Shown in pieces: positions 1-12,139 of a stretch of 64,000 nucleotides of DNA (position 1 is the stretch's first letter; every line of letters starts with the position of its first letter). Below the pieces are notes generated by a model. The model saw nothing but the letters and a program-made list of their open reading frames with translations, was not told where the DNA came from and searched no databases. The DNA comes from Batillaria attramentaria (Eukaryota > Mollusca > Gastropoda > Batillariidae). Position numbers and translations under genes: made by a program. The stretch is taken from positions 243,501 through 307,500 of the forward strand of contig JACVVK020000146.1 in the NCBI GenBank assembly GCA_018292915.2, read 5' to 3'.

Positions 1-296
1 GACTCGGCCATGCCGGTCTCAAGTGTCTCGTGTCTCTACCGTCCGCAGGAGATCTACCGTCACTGGGCACAAGCGCCATGGATTTCAAAAGCAATTACGC
101 CATTTTACCATTTGACAGATGTCGTCACCAAAACTGATTGCATGTAAAATCCACTTCCAAATTTTCAGCCCTCGCCGTCTGCCAAGAACGACAATTGGTT
201 TGTGACTTGGACAAAAGACGGTCGCGAATTTGAGTTAAAGTCAACGTCATGTTTTTCCATGTCTTATTCCCCATACCCATCCTCCCCGCGCCCCTA

Positions 297-470
297 CCGG
301 GGAGCCGGGGTGGCCGAATGGTAGAGCGTTGGACTTCTAATGCTCGGGTCGCGAGTTCGTATCCCGGCTGGGGCCAGATATTTGTGCTGGCTTTTTCATC
401 GTTGCCCCGTCTTTGATATCACCCGTATGCGGTGGAAGAGGACGTTAAACCCCCAAACCCACCCCCACCA
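297..470 (+). repeat. tRNA-derived SINE, family A, copy 1
   Basis: The 5' end is a tRNA-like head with an A-box-like segment (TGGCCGAATGGTAGAGCG) and a B-box-like segment (GAGTTCGTATCC). It is followed by a body that recurs in this window (gatatcaccc...gtggaagaggacgttaaac) and a C-rich tail. Three more copies lie at about 2620-2796, 6300-6468 and 31455-31575. The repeated tRNA head plus shared non-tRNA body indicates a Pol III-transcribed SINE rather than a working tRNA gene; the head does not fold into a clean cloverleaf. Confidence 0.75.
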
Positions 471-960
471 ACCCCCGCGCCCTTTCCGCTTGCCCCACCC
501 CCACGATCCCCACCGCCGGGCTCCGCAAGTGATACGCCCGCCTTCTCCAAAGCCTTTCGGCGCCTCGTTGTTGTAAGGGCGGCTCGTAGCTTCTGCTGAT
601 ACCCTATATAAATCCGTCTTGCACTGGACATAAGACATAAGCACTTCCAACCTCCCGAGACCTATCCACGTTTATCGCTGACAACCAATCACGAAGATGC
701 ATGCAGCCCAGCAGGTTGGTGCAGTGAATGTCTGTCTGGAGCAGAGTTATAATCGAGAGGCCACTCAAACTGTCGTAAAGCTCGGCACCATTGATCGGTT
801 GTATCCTGTAAAGCCAGGGCTTGCTGTCTGCGATAGTAATAAACTCAGTCACACTAAATTCTCAAGGGAGACAATATTATTCCTCAGCGGTTTCCTTTTC
901 AAAGACCACGGAACTGGAGATGTGGGTTTTTGGGGTGTTTTTTGTTGTTGTTTTTTCCTC

Positions 961-1005
<45 letters not shown>
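961..1005. repeat. GT/GA compound microsatellite
   Basis: A (GT)n tract runs directly into a (GA)n tract. A second, interrupted GA tract follows near 1105-1130. Confidence 0.9.
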
Positions 1006-1008
<3 letters not shown>

Positions 1009-1892
1009 ACTCAATGACTGACTGAAACTTTATTTTCCAAGGATGAGATAATAGACGCACAGGTCTCTCTTACTATCTGTCCTTGCTACACTAATAAAGC
1101 ACGAGAGAGAGCGACAGAGAGAGAGAGAGAATGGGGAGGGGGGCGAGATGGGCAATGTTTCAGTATCTATCAGAACATGTAATTGATTGAACATTGATTT
1201 AACAGGTGAATTTATTAAGTTGAGCGGCCACAGCTGGGCCCATCAAATTCAACTCGCGAGTTTACAGCAATTCTATATTATTGCATAATATGTACAACGA
1301 GTCTCCACCCAGAGATTCCGGAGATTCAATATGAATATATAATTATATACAATGTATCTTTGAAAGAGGTCATGTATTGTGACTTTTTGCCTGATGCGCC
1401 GCGGCGAAGCAGACAACATCCCTCCCGGAGGCAAATCAGTACATCACACTTACAATGAACTTGGCTTTAAAAAAATAATTGATTATAATATTATGAATAA
1501 ACAATTTGGTTTCGAAAATGTCGGTTTTTCAGTACAGAGTAAGGAAAACTATCCAAAGAATGGCATGTTAAGCTACAGACTTCTTAACTGCAGCTTGCTG
1601 TACAAACTGACGGGAATTCTCTGCGGAGCTGTTTCATCGTGTTCCAATACCAGGATAGAGGTTGTGTCTGGGTGTCGTTCATGCCACGAGTGCACTGAGC
1701 CAATTTGTACATTTTTTAGGTCTGGAATCTGTGTTTGGGCAGTAAAAAGCACTCACAACAGGGTGCACCAACAGAAAGAAAACCCAACGACCAGGCGGGT
1801 TAAACGTCTTGTTCTTTCACTAATGACATGCAAATTCCGAGAACAATTTTTCCCCGTTTGCACGGCATGTGCCTTTTTTTTTCCTGCCGGTG

Positions 1893-2122
1893 GGGTTTAA
1901 GTTTCGGAATGTAGAATTGAATTTACCGACTTCTTTTTTTTCAAGTTTGAGGGCTGAAAATATCCGAAGCTCGAGGGAAGGAAACTGGGGTACAGGGAGA
2001 GAACCCACAACGATCGGCCCGAATGAAAGGTGTCACACACTAGACAGAAAACTTCGATGCTCAAAGTGGATCTCCTCACCTCTCGCAGAGTCTTAACCAC
2101 TGAACCACCGACCATCCTGAGA
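1893..2122 (-). repeat. tRNA-derived SINE, family B, 5' half
   Basis: On the minus strand this starts with a diverged tRNA-like head (A-box area near 2095-2120) and continues into the same body as the long copy at 50085-50500, including the stretch matching 'cggcccgaatgaa..ggtg'. The 3' half present in the 50-kb copy is missing or too diverged to see. It sits in the intron just downstream of the exon ending at 2160. Confidence 0.6.
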
Positions 2123-2159
2123 TGCAAGATGCAAAGTGCAACTACTTTTCTGTACTTAC

Positions 2160-2444
2160 CGCATCTGGATGGTCCCATGGATAGGCCTCTGTCTGGCCTC
2201 TCGTCTCCACTACCATGGACTCTTGCACTGGCGTCTTCTCCGCCTCGGGCTCGGGTTCTGGTTCGGGCTCTGGCTCGGGCTCTGGCGTGGGTTCCTTGGC
2301 TGGCTTCTTGACGCGGCGGTGGTCCCCAGTGAACGTGATGGTCTTCTCGTCGAACGCGTCCGGAACGACGTCAAACATGGACGTCTTGACGCGAGCTTTG
2401 GTCGGGTGTGGGTGAGGCTTGAAAAAATCTGGCTCTTCCGCCAT
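2160..2444 (-). CDS. First coding exon of an unrecognised protein, gene runs leftwards
   Basis: I do not recognise the product. On the minus strand the exon has a pyrimidine-rich acceptor (tttctactgtttcag, exon starts at 2503) and an ATG at 2444 in a good Kozak context (A at -3, G at +4). It has 95 codons and a canonical donor (GCG|GTAAGT) after 2160, phase 0. The peptide starts MAEEPDFFKP and contains DVVPDAFDEKTITFTGDHRR, then an EP dipeptide run at about residues 51-67 and an acidic, Gln/Glu-rich end. There is no signal peptide or membrane segment. The acceptor before the ATG implies a noncoding 5' exon to the right. Downstream coding exons should lie left of 2160 or outside the window; I could not identify any. 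The start, good donor and protein-like composition argue for a real gene. Confidence 0.5.
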
Positions 2445-2619
2445 GATGCTGCTGGTCTTCTGGTGGAGGTGAAGTCGGAGGTTGTGGTGGTAGTTATGGA
2501 GGTCTGAAACAGTAGAAATAAAGAGCAAGGTAGAATTTGACCTTAAACAGTCCTGGACGACACAGCGAACCCATACTGGCGTGCGTGCGTCGGGAGACGG
2601 GGGAATGGGGATGGGTGGG

Positions 2620-2796
2620 TGGGTGTTTGGGAGTTTAACGCCCTATTCAACCACGTAATGGTGATACCAAAGACGGCCCGGCGCCACGAGAAAAAAGCCT
2701 GTATCTGGCCACCGCCGGGATTTGAACTCACGACACTAGCATTCAGTCAGTGAATATCCAACGCTCTATAATTATGCTATCCCGGTTCGGGGACTG
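2620..2796 (-). repeat. tRNA-derived SINE, family A, copy 2
   Basis: Reverse-orientation copy of the element at 297-470: the body (gagtttaacg..ccacgtaatggtgatacc) comes first on the plus strand, then the diverged tRNA-like head ending in atcccggttcgg. Confidence 0.7.
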
Positions 2797-2799
2797 GGT

Positions 2800-4200
2800 G
2801 AGAGGACGGAGGGGCTGAGTAGGTAGCGCAAATAAAAAAAATCACCAATTTCACAAAATTCTTTATTGCTATTCATAGTCCCATAAAGAGAAGCTATAGG
2901 TTTCTTACATAGGTGTTGCTTGTGCGTTTATTTCAAGCACATTTTCGTCCCTTGCAGCAAATGAGAGTTGTACCGCTCACCCATTTCATCCGTAACGTTG
3001 TATGTGTTTTGATTTCCGTAACGCGGCGCGTTTTGACACCCACTTGGTCCCAGAAACCTGTGTTTATCTTGTTAAAAAAACACACAATGCGGGTGTTTCT
3101 TCTGCAGCGACGTTGACGCCTCAAGTTTTGCCTTCTTACCCTCCAGCGTACAGACTACAGCAGCAGAGGGTAGGGCAATGCCATTCCACCCCAACCACGG
3201 TTTAAAAAAAAAAAAAAAAGGCATTGGGGTTTCAATTTTTCTTAATGAAAAAATAAACAAGAAAAAAATCTTAGGCTCATAAGTGACACACTGGAGACCT
3301 TTTTTTCCCCGAATAAACACGGAAAACAACTGAAAAGACGCTACGGAAAACTTAGGGCAAAGGCAAGTTGTAGCCTCACGTCACTCGCTTGTGACATCAG
3401 CCTTAGAAAAAAAACACTTGAACCACCCACTGAATGACCACACAATGTTGACTGTATATGAAGGATCTAAGACGAATAACAAAGAAGCTACAATAAAAGA
3501 ATATGGTGCACTGGATAGATATATTCATGTATGTGAAAGATCCTAGACAAGAGGTACAAAGCAATGTCAACGGCTGGGAAAAAAAAAACACGCCATCTCA
3601 ATCCTCGTACCACTTCAGTGAATCCTTTCCAAACTAAACAACCGCTCGTTCAGCACTTCATCGACTCGAGCAGTTTATTCACACAACAAAGCCTTCTAGC
3701 TTCCGTCCTTATCGCCGATGTTTTCAATGTAGATACTATGAAAAAGGATTGTTGATCTTTACCTGCCGCCATATACCAGCTACTCAAGCTCGAGGCTTGT
3801 CGAGACCTCTCTACCTACCGTCATTTGAAAAAAGGGGCCTCAGCGCTATGGATTTGACAAGCGCTTGTGTCCTTTTTCCAGATGACGGTAGATCTACACC
3901 TACACGCTTCCCTCTGCTTCTGCCGGGTGGTTTACAAATAAACGCATGGGGTACTAAGATAATGGTGAAGAGTGGTACTTCCCGGAGGTCTGCTGCTGGC
4001 AATTAGATCGTTCTGTTGCCAAAACATTCATGCCTGCTTCCCAAATCTACGTACTGCCCATTAGTGTATGTGGTAGTCGCGGACACAGAGTCTGTATACT
4101 TCAGCACTGAGCCACTTGGTTTTGGCTGACGGGGTTTTGAGGTTTTAACTTATTTTGTCCACCACGAGGGTGAGTCAAAAGACGAGGGCACTGGGAAAAT
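2800..4200. other. Intergenic, nothing recognised
   Basis: AT-rich sequence with a few A and T homopolymers (for example 3204-3218). No coding exon, RNA gene or repeat copy recognised. Short open frames here lack start context, splice signals or recognisable domains. Confidence 0.5.
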
Positions 4201-4214
4201 CCTGTTAAAAAATG

Positions 4215-4465
4215 AATTGGAATCGTCGGGGTTGTCCTGCTTCTTTTGCGGTCTATGTGACTGGTTGCGTCAGACCTGCAGCGTGGTCGCCACAGTGAAT
4301 TCCACGGTATTCTCCAGGTCGTGACGCCGGGCTACCCCAAGAGTGCACTTGTAGCTCTGCGCCCTCAATCTGGCCAGGTTTGACGTCGTAGAACATCATG
4401 GGCAGGACAGTATTGAAGGATTTGCTCTGGGATCTGGGATCGTCCGATCGTCCGGTCTAGAGTCC
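4215..4465 (-). mobile_element. Non-LTR retrotransposon 3'-end remnant
   Basis: The minus strand of this segment matches, imperfectly, the plus strand of 50868-51085: both contain 'gactggttgcgtcaga', 'caggtcgtgacg', 'ccaggtttgac' and 'ggcaggacagtattga'. The conceptual translation carries a degenerate QxCPxxDxLRxxTWP pattern like that near the C-terminus of reverse transcriptases of mollusc non-LTR elements (recalled, not searched). Both copies are broken by stops and frameshifts. Confidence 0.5.
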
Positions 4466-4479
4466 GAAGCTCAACCGGT

Positions 4480-5760
4480 TTAAAAGCCAATCGACTCCGT
4501 CCCCCGACACAACTTAAAAATACAGACGTGCAAGATGTTCTCGAGACTGTGACCCTACGGGACACATGCCTCAAAAGTTCTTTTTTTTTAATGACTGTAG
4601 GCGATAATACCATATTGGTTCCTTTCAGTTCAAAATCGCATCTCTATCTGCGCTCGGAAAAGCCCATATGCGTCCTACCCCAATCTTCCCAGCATCGTCT
4701 TTTAAGCTGTTCCATCGTTCTCTGTGCTCAGTAAAGCCCATGCGAGCTCCATTCAGTCCCCAAGAAGCCTCCCCAGTGTCGTGTTTGAGAATTTTCCAGC
4801 GTTCGTTTGGTTCACATGGGCTCCGTCAAGCACTTTTCGGTTTCAACCACTGCCTCTTGGCACGCCTCCACTCTACAAGCGGTCTCTGGTGTGACGACTG
4901 AGGTCATTTCAAGCTACGTCTAGATTTCCTTGCCGGCCGGGCAAGCATTATGGATGGCCTGTGCCTAGGAAGATCATGGAAGGCGAGGAACCTGAGACGC
5001 TTATGAGCCGTTCAGATGCCACCTTGACTGAACTGAACTTACTGAACTGCTTGACTCCGGATGCGCTTGGGGTTCGGTTCATCAGCCCTACGGTAACTGT
5101 GGCCGGTATTTATCAGAATACATCAATACATACCGGCCAATATAAGCTCTTATGCACCCTTATGAGATCATCCACGAGCAAATTACCGCTATCATGAAGG
5201 AGAAAACTGACTCTGTGTATTGTAGCTTCCTCCACTTTGCCGTCTCTTTCGTCTTTTAATTACGTTAGGCCACATTGCAGATCAAGCCCCGCTATTACGC
5301 ATCGATGATTCACCCTCATAAAAGAAGGCTCGTTTATCAACCATTTATCTCATAAACGCCCAAATGCGCGTGCGGAGGGAGACGTCATGCATCATGCAAG
5401 AACATAAAGCCATCGTAACGTCTTACACACGTCAAATAAATATCTGCATCTGACGATGAGTGGCTGGCATCGACTCATTGTTTCTCTTCTCTGATCAGTG
5501 TTGGATAATGTGAGACTAGCTTTCCGAATCAATGGCGGCAAGACAGTTCAGACGGCATAATGTAAAGACAACTCCGTCCGTACAATGTTGGACTGGTATA
5601 CTACAAAAACCCGTCCTGATATAATAATATAAACAAAAGTTACACGTGCATTTGATGTGTCCCCCTTCAACCTAACGCCTCCCCCCCCCCCTCCTCCACA
5701 TTAAACCTAACACCCCCAGCCCCTCCTAACTTGAATACTCCCTCCCTACTTCCGCCCCCC
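4480..5760. other. Intergenic, nothing recognised
   Basis: Unique-looking sequence without a supported exon. The longest frames (near 4528-4900 and 4961-5197) show no domain, start context or splice sites. Confidence 0.45.
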
Positions 5761-5774
5761 CCCCTCACCCCCCC

Positions 5775-5791
5775 ACACACACGCGCGCGCG

Positions 5792-5859
<68 letters not shown>
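5775..5859. repeat. CG/CA compound microsatellite
   Basis: (CG)n, about 9 units, followed by a long (CA)n tract, in a C-rich context. Confidence 0.9.
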
Positions 5860-5861
<2 letters not shown>

Positions 5862-6249
5862 GAGCTTTGGCATCAGTTTTGCATTGGCAAGAAGACTGTC
5901 GTTTCTTTCAACTTCGACGCTACCCCACCTACTTTTGTCCTTCTTTCCGGCGCCCATGATAATGATAAACATCCAAAATACCGTACCTGAACAAGTCCGA
6001 ACCTTTGATGTACACACACAGTACGTATCTGCCGGTTGACGTCAAAGTTCCATCTATGAACATGCTCTTCACCTAGCCAACTCACACATACAGGTGCTGA
6101 GCGCTGGCTGTATGCTATGTTTCCGTCATGCTCGAGTTCAACAGAGGAGGTTGAGCTAATTCTCACCTTTGATTGCTAAGCCAGCTGTGAACGAAATCTC
6201 TCCCACCATCTTACCGGTGTTTGTAGACAGATATCTTTTCAGGTTATAC

Positions 6250-6254
<5 letters not shown>

Positions 6255-6299
<45 letters not shown>
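6255..6299. repeat. GA microsatellite
   Basis: A pure (GA)n tract directly abutting the tail of the SINE at 6300. Confidence 0.9.
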
Positions 6300-6304
<5 letters not shown>

Positions 6305-6468
6305 TGTGTGGGAGTTTAACGTCTTTTTCCACCACGTAAGGGTGATATCAAAGACGGGGCAACAATGAAAAAGCCAGCACAAATATTTGGCCCCAGCCGG
6401 GATTCGAACTCACGACCCGAGCACTGGAAGTTCAACGCTCTACCATTCGACCACGCCGGCTCAGTCCC
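6300..6468 (-). repeat. tRNA-derived SINE, family A, copy 3
   Basis: Reverse-orientation copy with a well-preserved head. On the minus strand it starts gagccggcgtggtcgaatgg, has a good B-box (GAGTTCGAATCCC), then the shared body (tggccccagc..caaatatttg on plus). The body tail abuts the GA microsatellite at 6255-6299. Confidence 0.8.
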
Positions 6469-6571
6469 CGAGAGAGAAATGAAGTGAAATGAAAATGAAA
6501 TGAAATTTTATTTGTCAACGGTAAAAGACACTGGTCCAGTGGTCCAGTTTTCATTCTTGCCGTTGCTAATG

Positions 6572-6573
<2 letters not shown>

Positions 6574-6648
<75 letters not shown>

Positions 6649-6664
6649 AGAGAGAGAGAGAGAG
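6574..6664. repeat. CA/GA compound microsatellite
   Basis: A long (CA)n tract followed by a short (GA)n tract. Confidence 0.9.
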
Positions 6665-7429
6665 CACGTCACAGATTACATAATCAGAAAGACACGTGCA
6701 CCCGGGGTCAAGCAAATGTTTGGTATTCTCGAGCTCAGCACTCTAAACAGAGATATTTGATGTCGGCCTGCTGACGGCTTAGTGTTTATGTCACTAGTTA
6801 CCTGTTAAGCGCATGAGAAAAATATTTAGATCTCGCAATCAGGCTGACAAATCAAATTGACGAAAAGGATTATGGGTTCAGACGATCCTGAGAGGGTCGT
6901 GGTGGCCGGCTGAAAGGAGATACAAAACCACGGATTGTTATATTAACAGGCAAACAAATAGAAATCTATCGAAAACGAATGGAAACTAAACAACAGATAA
7001 GATTCGGAAGTGTTTCGTACCTTTCACGAGACGGAAGTACGCTTTCAGTGTATCACAATGTGCTTAGTCGGTGCTTGCACCTCGTTCACACCTGGTTTGG
7101 ACAAAATCGGTTCTAGAGAGGAAATTCAAACCATACTGGAATATATACATGCCATCAGTTTCCGTCGGTCCGTTAATGAGTTGCATCAGGACGAGCTAAT
7201 CGCCGAAGCCTCGGGGGCATGCCAAGCTCTACGCAAACCTAGTCCTTTACTGAAGAGCATTTTATATACAGGATATATATATATACATATATATATCACA
7301 TACAGGGTAATTTTCAACCAGTTTCCTCTGTGTTTGTCGGGGTGAATTTTTAGTACAATAGTAACAATGTTCAGTTACGGCATTGCCAGTTGTTTGAGTG
7401 TAGTCGACACTTTTGGCTCTGTGTGTGGG

Positions 7430-7550
<121 letters not shown>

Positions 7551-7951
7551 GTGAGTTTTTAGAATGCAGTCCTGTCATTCTTTGCTAGTGGTCACAAACT
7601 GGGGTAGCTTCACTAGAACGTTGTTTACAGTACATATTTAATCCAAACTCATTAAAAATTGACGTTTGTGTCTTGATGAAACAATAAAGTAACAGCATGA
7701 GCAAGGACGGTTTGAAAATGCTTGTACAAAAAGAGAAATTGCAAAAGAAACGGTAAAAATGGTGGTAAAAATGGCGTCAGAAAAGGGAACTCGACAACCT
7801 GCTATCCAAATCTGTCCCGTGTGAAGTCAGTTAACAAAGCTGACTCGAAATGTTTATCTCTAGATCATAACAAGACGTTAAATTATTAAAAAAAGAACGG
7901 CTGAAGATACTTTTTTGTACTGCTGGTTTAGAAATTGCAGGGAATGTTAAC

Positions 7952-10206
7952 GGTAACCGCGTTACATGGCGTGTCACACTCGATCGGTATCGAAGTTGGC
8001 TGTCGAAAGCCCATTGTAAACTCGTTTCTGTACCTCAAACCTCAAATGTGGCAAGTTTACATCACAATGCGGATGTTTGCTGCAGTTTCAACAGCACTTT
8101 TGCATTCCTGGTTTATTTAGAGCGCATATTGTTCGCCGTGTCACAAGTGAAACGTTAGTTACCTTCAAAGTTTAGAGACCGTGTCCGAACACAAGTTTCG
8201 AAAACAGCAACTCAGAACACCGTATTTTTGTGTACCCAAGGTCATACTTGCTGACTGATGACGTTTTACACATCAACAGCGAAATTTCTGCGTTTCTGAG
8301 CCCGAAAACCGTTACGTGTCACGCCTTTCTTTCACCGGTAACGATGTGACCGGCGCGAAAGACGATCGCATGTTGCCGGTAATTTGGAATGTCATCGGCT
8401 CAGTGAAGCGACTTTTTGCACTCGTCGGTGTTTCAAGGTAAGAAGAAATGTTTTAACTTAGTTTTTCACTCAATATTTTGGTGATATTTTGTATGAAATC
8501 ACGCGCTTCAGCTTAATTAACGATGTGGCAGTGCCCATTCCTTCATGTCTCCTCCAGTCCTCCCATGAAACGTGTGTGACTTGAAAAGTGCATTTTAGCC
8601 TCTAGTGACCACAGGAAAGATATGACATAACCTCCGTGAGAGGTTTTGTACTGGAGGTGTCTGTCTAGTAGCACACTTTTATTAATTCTGAACAAATTCC
8701 CCGGGATGGTCAATAGTAACTTTGTTTCACGGGCCACCCATTTTCCACAGAAATCAATGCACGACCTGTGTCGCGGTAATGGTTGTTACCCAGTGCACCC
8801 TTTTTATAAGAAAAAACGTTGATTGCCTTATCAGTAGTGCAGGGTTTTTTTTTTTTTTTTTTGGTTGCTTTCTTTGCACTGCTATGTAGGTTTGCATCAA
8901 AACAACTATTTGAAAATACATCTTGAAAGAGAAAATAAGGTTGAAAATAGGTTCTTGGTTGCAGTGTTTCACGGGACAGGTTATTTGTGTGTCCCATGTA
9001 ATCATGTTACTGTTTCTGGTTTACCTACCTACAAGTAGCAATATGCATTTTTTAGTGTGTTGGCAGATTAGGAAGAAATTAAATGTTTTGCGCTGTTAGC
9101 AAATTTCTTTTTTTAGTTCCGAAATGTGGCATTTAACCTGACCTGGTAACTGTTTCACAGGACGTGTATGGTACGGAATTACTGACGACACCTTGGACGG
9201 AACACAAAGTATACCATTCACGCTTAATGAAAGCGAATTTCTTGCCTTGTAAAAGTAAGTTAAGCTTATTTTCTGTGTTTATTAAATGCTTAAAACTTGC
9301 GTCTTTTTTTTCAGAACTCCCAAGGTGGATCTTTGTGAAGGCAGTCTTCACTACTGGCCGCAGGCAGACTGAAACCCTCTACTACGCCAAGGTAAATGAG
9401 TTATATTTTAAAATGTTTTCATAAACAAATGCACGGCTGTTTTTATTCTTATCACATGTAGACCCAAAAAAAGTTCTCAGTAGTGCTTTGTCTGCTTTTT
9501 TTTTTTTTTTTAATTCTTTTCTTTGTCCTAAATACATTTATATTGATACGAATCTAGTGTATATTCCTGCTGTTGTATTCTGTGTGTTGTAGGTTCTTGA
9601 GGTTGTGGATGCAGAAGGCGAGAGAGAATGTTTGCTGCACTATCTTGAGGAGAAAGATGGGGTCTACATTTGGGCTGATCAGGCGTGGCATCCAACCTCC
9701 ATGATCCAGACAATAGTGGCACAGCCATCACTGACACCTGGCAGAAGACTCGCGTTTACCTTCAACTAGTGTAGGGGGGAGGATGTGTGGGCGAGCGCGT
9801 TCAGGAGAGTGACTGTGTCTCAAGCTAATGAGTGCACGTGTCACGTGTAACAAGGTCACCTTTTAAGAAAAACATCTGCTGGTGACTGTACATTTGCCTC
9901 CAGGGACAAGAGTATTGGTGACAGTGATGCTGTTCTGATGTGCTATATTTTAGGGAAACTGGGCAGAAATATATTGTTTTTGTTGTGCACTGTGAAAATT
10001 ATCAGTATGCAGGTCACTCGCGTTACCGTGTCACATGAGTTGTGTTTTTATTTTAAGTATTAGATATCAACCAAATTTTACCAAACTTGTTTCAGGTAGG
10101 TGATACAACACCCCTTACATACACAAATAAAGATAAAGTAAATTCTGCGTAACAGTTCTGTCTTTTAGCCAAGTACGTGTCACAGTGTAACGCGAGTTAC
10201 CTTTGG
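7952..10206. mobile_element. Possible DNA transposon with subterminal repeats
   Basis: Copies of an imperfect motif related to GTGTCACAGTGTAACGCGAG plus TTACC occur at about 7952-7980 (inverted), 8137-8165, 8311-8325, 8334-8351 (partial), 9837-9863, 10011-10035 (inverted) and 10177-10203. They bracket the exons at 9161-9769 on both sides, with none seen in the exons themselves. Both orientations and clustering at the two flanks resemble subterminal repeats that bind a transposase, but no transposase catalytic domain is visible and the exact ends are unknown. A regulatory repeat array is the alternative. Confidence 0.4.
9161..9769 (+). CDS. Unrecognised small protein, 3' exons of a spliced gene
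   Basis: Three exons can be joined in frame: about 9161-9250 (acceptor ttcacag, donor aaaa|gtaagt), 9315-9390 (acceptor tttttttcag, donor AAG|gtaaat) and about 9593-9769 (acceptor gtgtgttgtag, stop TAG). The joined frame reads DVYGTELLTT..., then LPRWIFVKAVFTTGRRQTET..., and ends LTPGRRLAFTFN. The C-terminal part (VLEVVDAEGE...WADQAWHP...) has a beta-rich look, as in small tudor/chromo-like tails of uncharacterised invertebrate and transposon proteins; that comparison is impressionistic. The 5' end is unresolved: a donor-like CAAG|GTAAGA at about 8440 could end an upstream exon, but I found no convincing ATG. The flanks carry the repeated motif described for 7952-10206, so this may be a transposon gene. 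Confidence 0.5.
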
Positions 10207-10239
10207 CAAGTGGAAACGTTTGACAGCTCATTGTATGGA

Positions 10240-11100
10240 AACCAGTAAGGCTGCTGCTTCAATTAAAAAAAAATAATAAAGAGCAATGACACAAGTGTGA
10301 AACCAGAAGAAAAGAGCTTCCTGTGTTGTGTTTTATTTTTTTGGGTCTGTTCCCTGTTTTTGTGACCACTAGCAAAGAAGTACTGAGTCAGTACACTATG
10401 ATGTTATATCAGTCACAGTGTGCGTGTGAGGGGGGGGGGGGGGAATGAAATATCGAGCAGTTATACAACTCACTAATAGTGCTTACGATACATAATTTTA
10501 CTTTCGCTATTTATAAATTAGCAAAGGAGAAAGTGTCATTGTAATGCTTCACTGACTGTCCTGTGACGAATACAAGGTGTGTATATAGGAGGCAGCGAAG
10601 AAATAAGTGAGTCAGGGTTTCGTGGGAAGGAGGGGGAGGGGGGGAGAAGGGTTGGAGGTGTGTACGCCGGGGTGTGCTCTTCACGACAATACGTGGACGA
10701 AGTCAGTGTCTTACTAATGTCCGCGGCACAGCGCCTGGTACCCATGCTTTTGGCTGTTGATGGACAGATAACTTGTACCCCTACAACGCAGAGCTGCTGT
10801 CGACACCACAGCGGTCACTGAGTTGACTGAAAGAGGCGGCACATGACGTGTCTTGCCATGGACAAAGAAAAGATCGATACAAGCCTGGCCATTTTAGGAC
10901 CCATCTGTGACTTCTAACCTCCGGTCTGTCACACAATCTTTTAGACGCAATTCATTGTGCCTGTCCGTCACAGGAGACGAGAGAGAGAGAGAGAGAGAGA
11001 ACTGTGAGTTTTTAGAATGCAGTCAGTACAGAGAGAGAATTTAAGAATCGCTGATAAGTTTTAAATACTAGCTTCCAGTACGATACATGTACACAAATTT
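10240..11100. other. Intergenic with short G and GA runs
   Basis: Contains a poly-G run near 10431-10443, a G-rich stretch near 10628-10660 and a GA tract near 10978-11000. No gene recognised. Confidence 0.5.
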
Positions 11101-11105
11101 GGAAA

Positions 11106-11114
11106 ACACACACA

Positions 11115-11185
<71 letters not shown>
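11106..11185. repeat. ACGC/CA compound microsatellite
   Basis: A tetranucleotide (ACGC)n block followed by (CA)n. Confidence 0.9.
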
Positions 11186-11414
11186 CGAGCCCTATCGAGG
11201 ATAACACCTGCCGGCTTCTCAGTATCTACAAGCTTCGACTCCTGCCTCACATAAGACAGCTTTGGCTCCATATAACAGCCGCGCTCTGGTAGTAAATGAT
11301 GTATTGAATAACGTAAATAATTCATCCACAAGAACCCTGCAATCAAGCCTCTGGTATCAAAGGCATTATCTTTTATATAACAGCATCGTCTGAGATAATC
11401 TTCATTTTTTTTCA

Positions 11415-12130
11415 TTGTCGTTGTCGCGACATCGTTATTACTGATTCATCATGGCTGTCGTTGCCATCCTCGCCATCCCAGTCAGTTGTCGTTGCAGACT
11501 GACCTCGTCATTATCATCAACCTCGTCGCAGTCGTCGTCATTACCATCTCCGTTATCGACATCGTCCCACTTCATGGAAGTACTGTACCAGCGTTGTCAT
11601 ATCGTCGTCATCAACCGTCTGCAGCTGCCATAATACCGGCCTCCCATGGGAGAAAGTAACAGGTGTGAGAAAGTCTGAGCCAAGCCCACCTCAAGCAAGT
11701 ACTCAAGCGACACGTCAGTCTCAAGAGCATGGTGACAGCACCGTCCGGTGATATCTTCCGGTCATCATCCGGGTCGGCTATCCATGCATCGGGTGTAGTC
11801 ACCTGCCTGCCCCACCCCCGGCATTTTCTCCCCTGTCCCCAGTACAACACACACCCCATCCCTAGGAGCACATGAAGATTTGAGAGGCCTTCTGACTGTG
11901 AGTCCAGCTCACCAGGCCATCCGGCTGTCCCATCGTCATCAGATTCAGATCGTCACCGTCACCAAGACGCTGCTGGACTTTATGGTGACTGTCACCGGAC
12001 GCCCACTCGGCTGACCGGCGACAAAGCATTCACAGCCTACAGACATCTTGCCCTCGATTAGCCTACTGCTATGAGTTGGCGTCATCCGGCATTGTCATCA
12101 CCGATGTTGCATCATCAATCGTATAGATGT
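11415..12130. repeat. Degenerate GTC/ATC trinucleotide-rich stretch
   Basis: Loose TCG/TCA/TCC trinucleotide periodicity (gtcgtcgtc, catcgtc, catcatcaacc). It looks like an old, decayed trinucleotide repeat rather than coding sequence; frames are short. Confidence 0.35.
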
Positions 12131-12139
12131 GACACCCGC

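Noticed and set aside
6432..6641. Cys/Val repeat protein frames over CA microsatellites (several places).
   Set aside because: Translations of dinucleotide repeats only.
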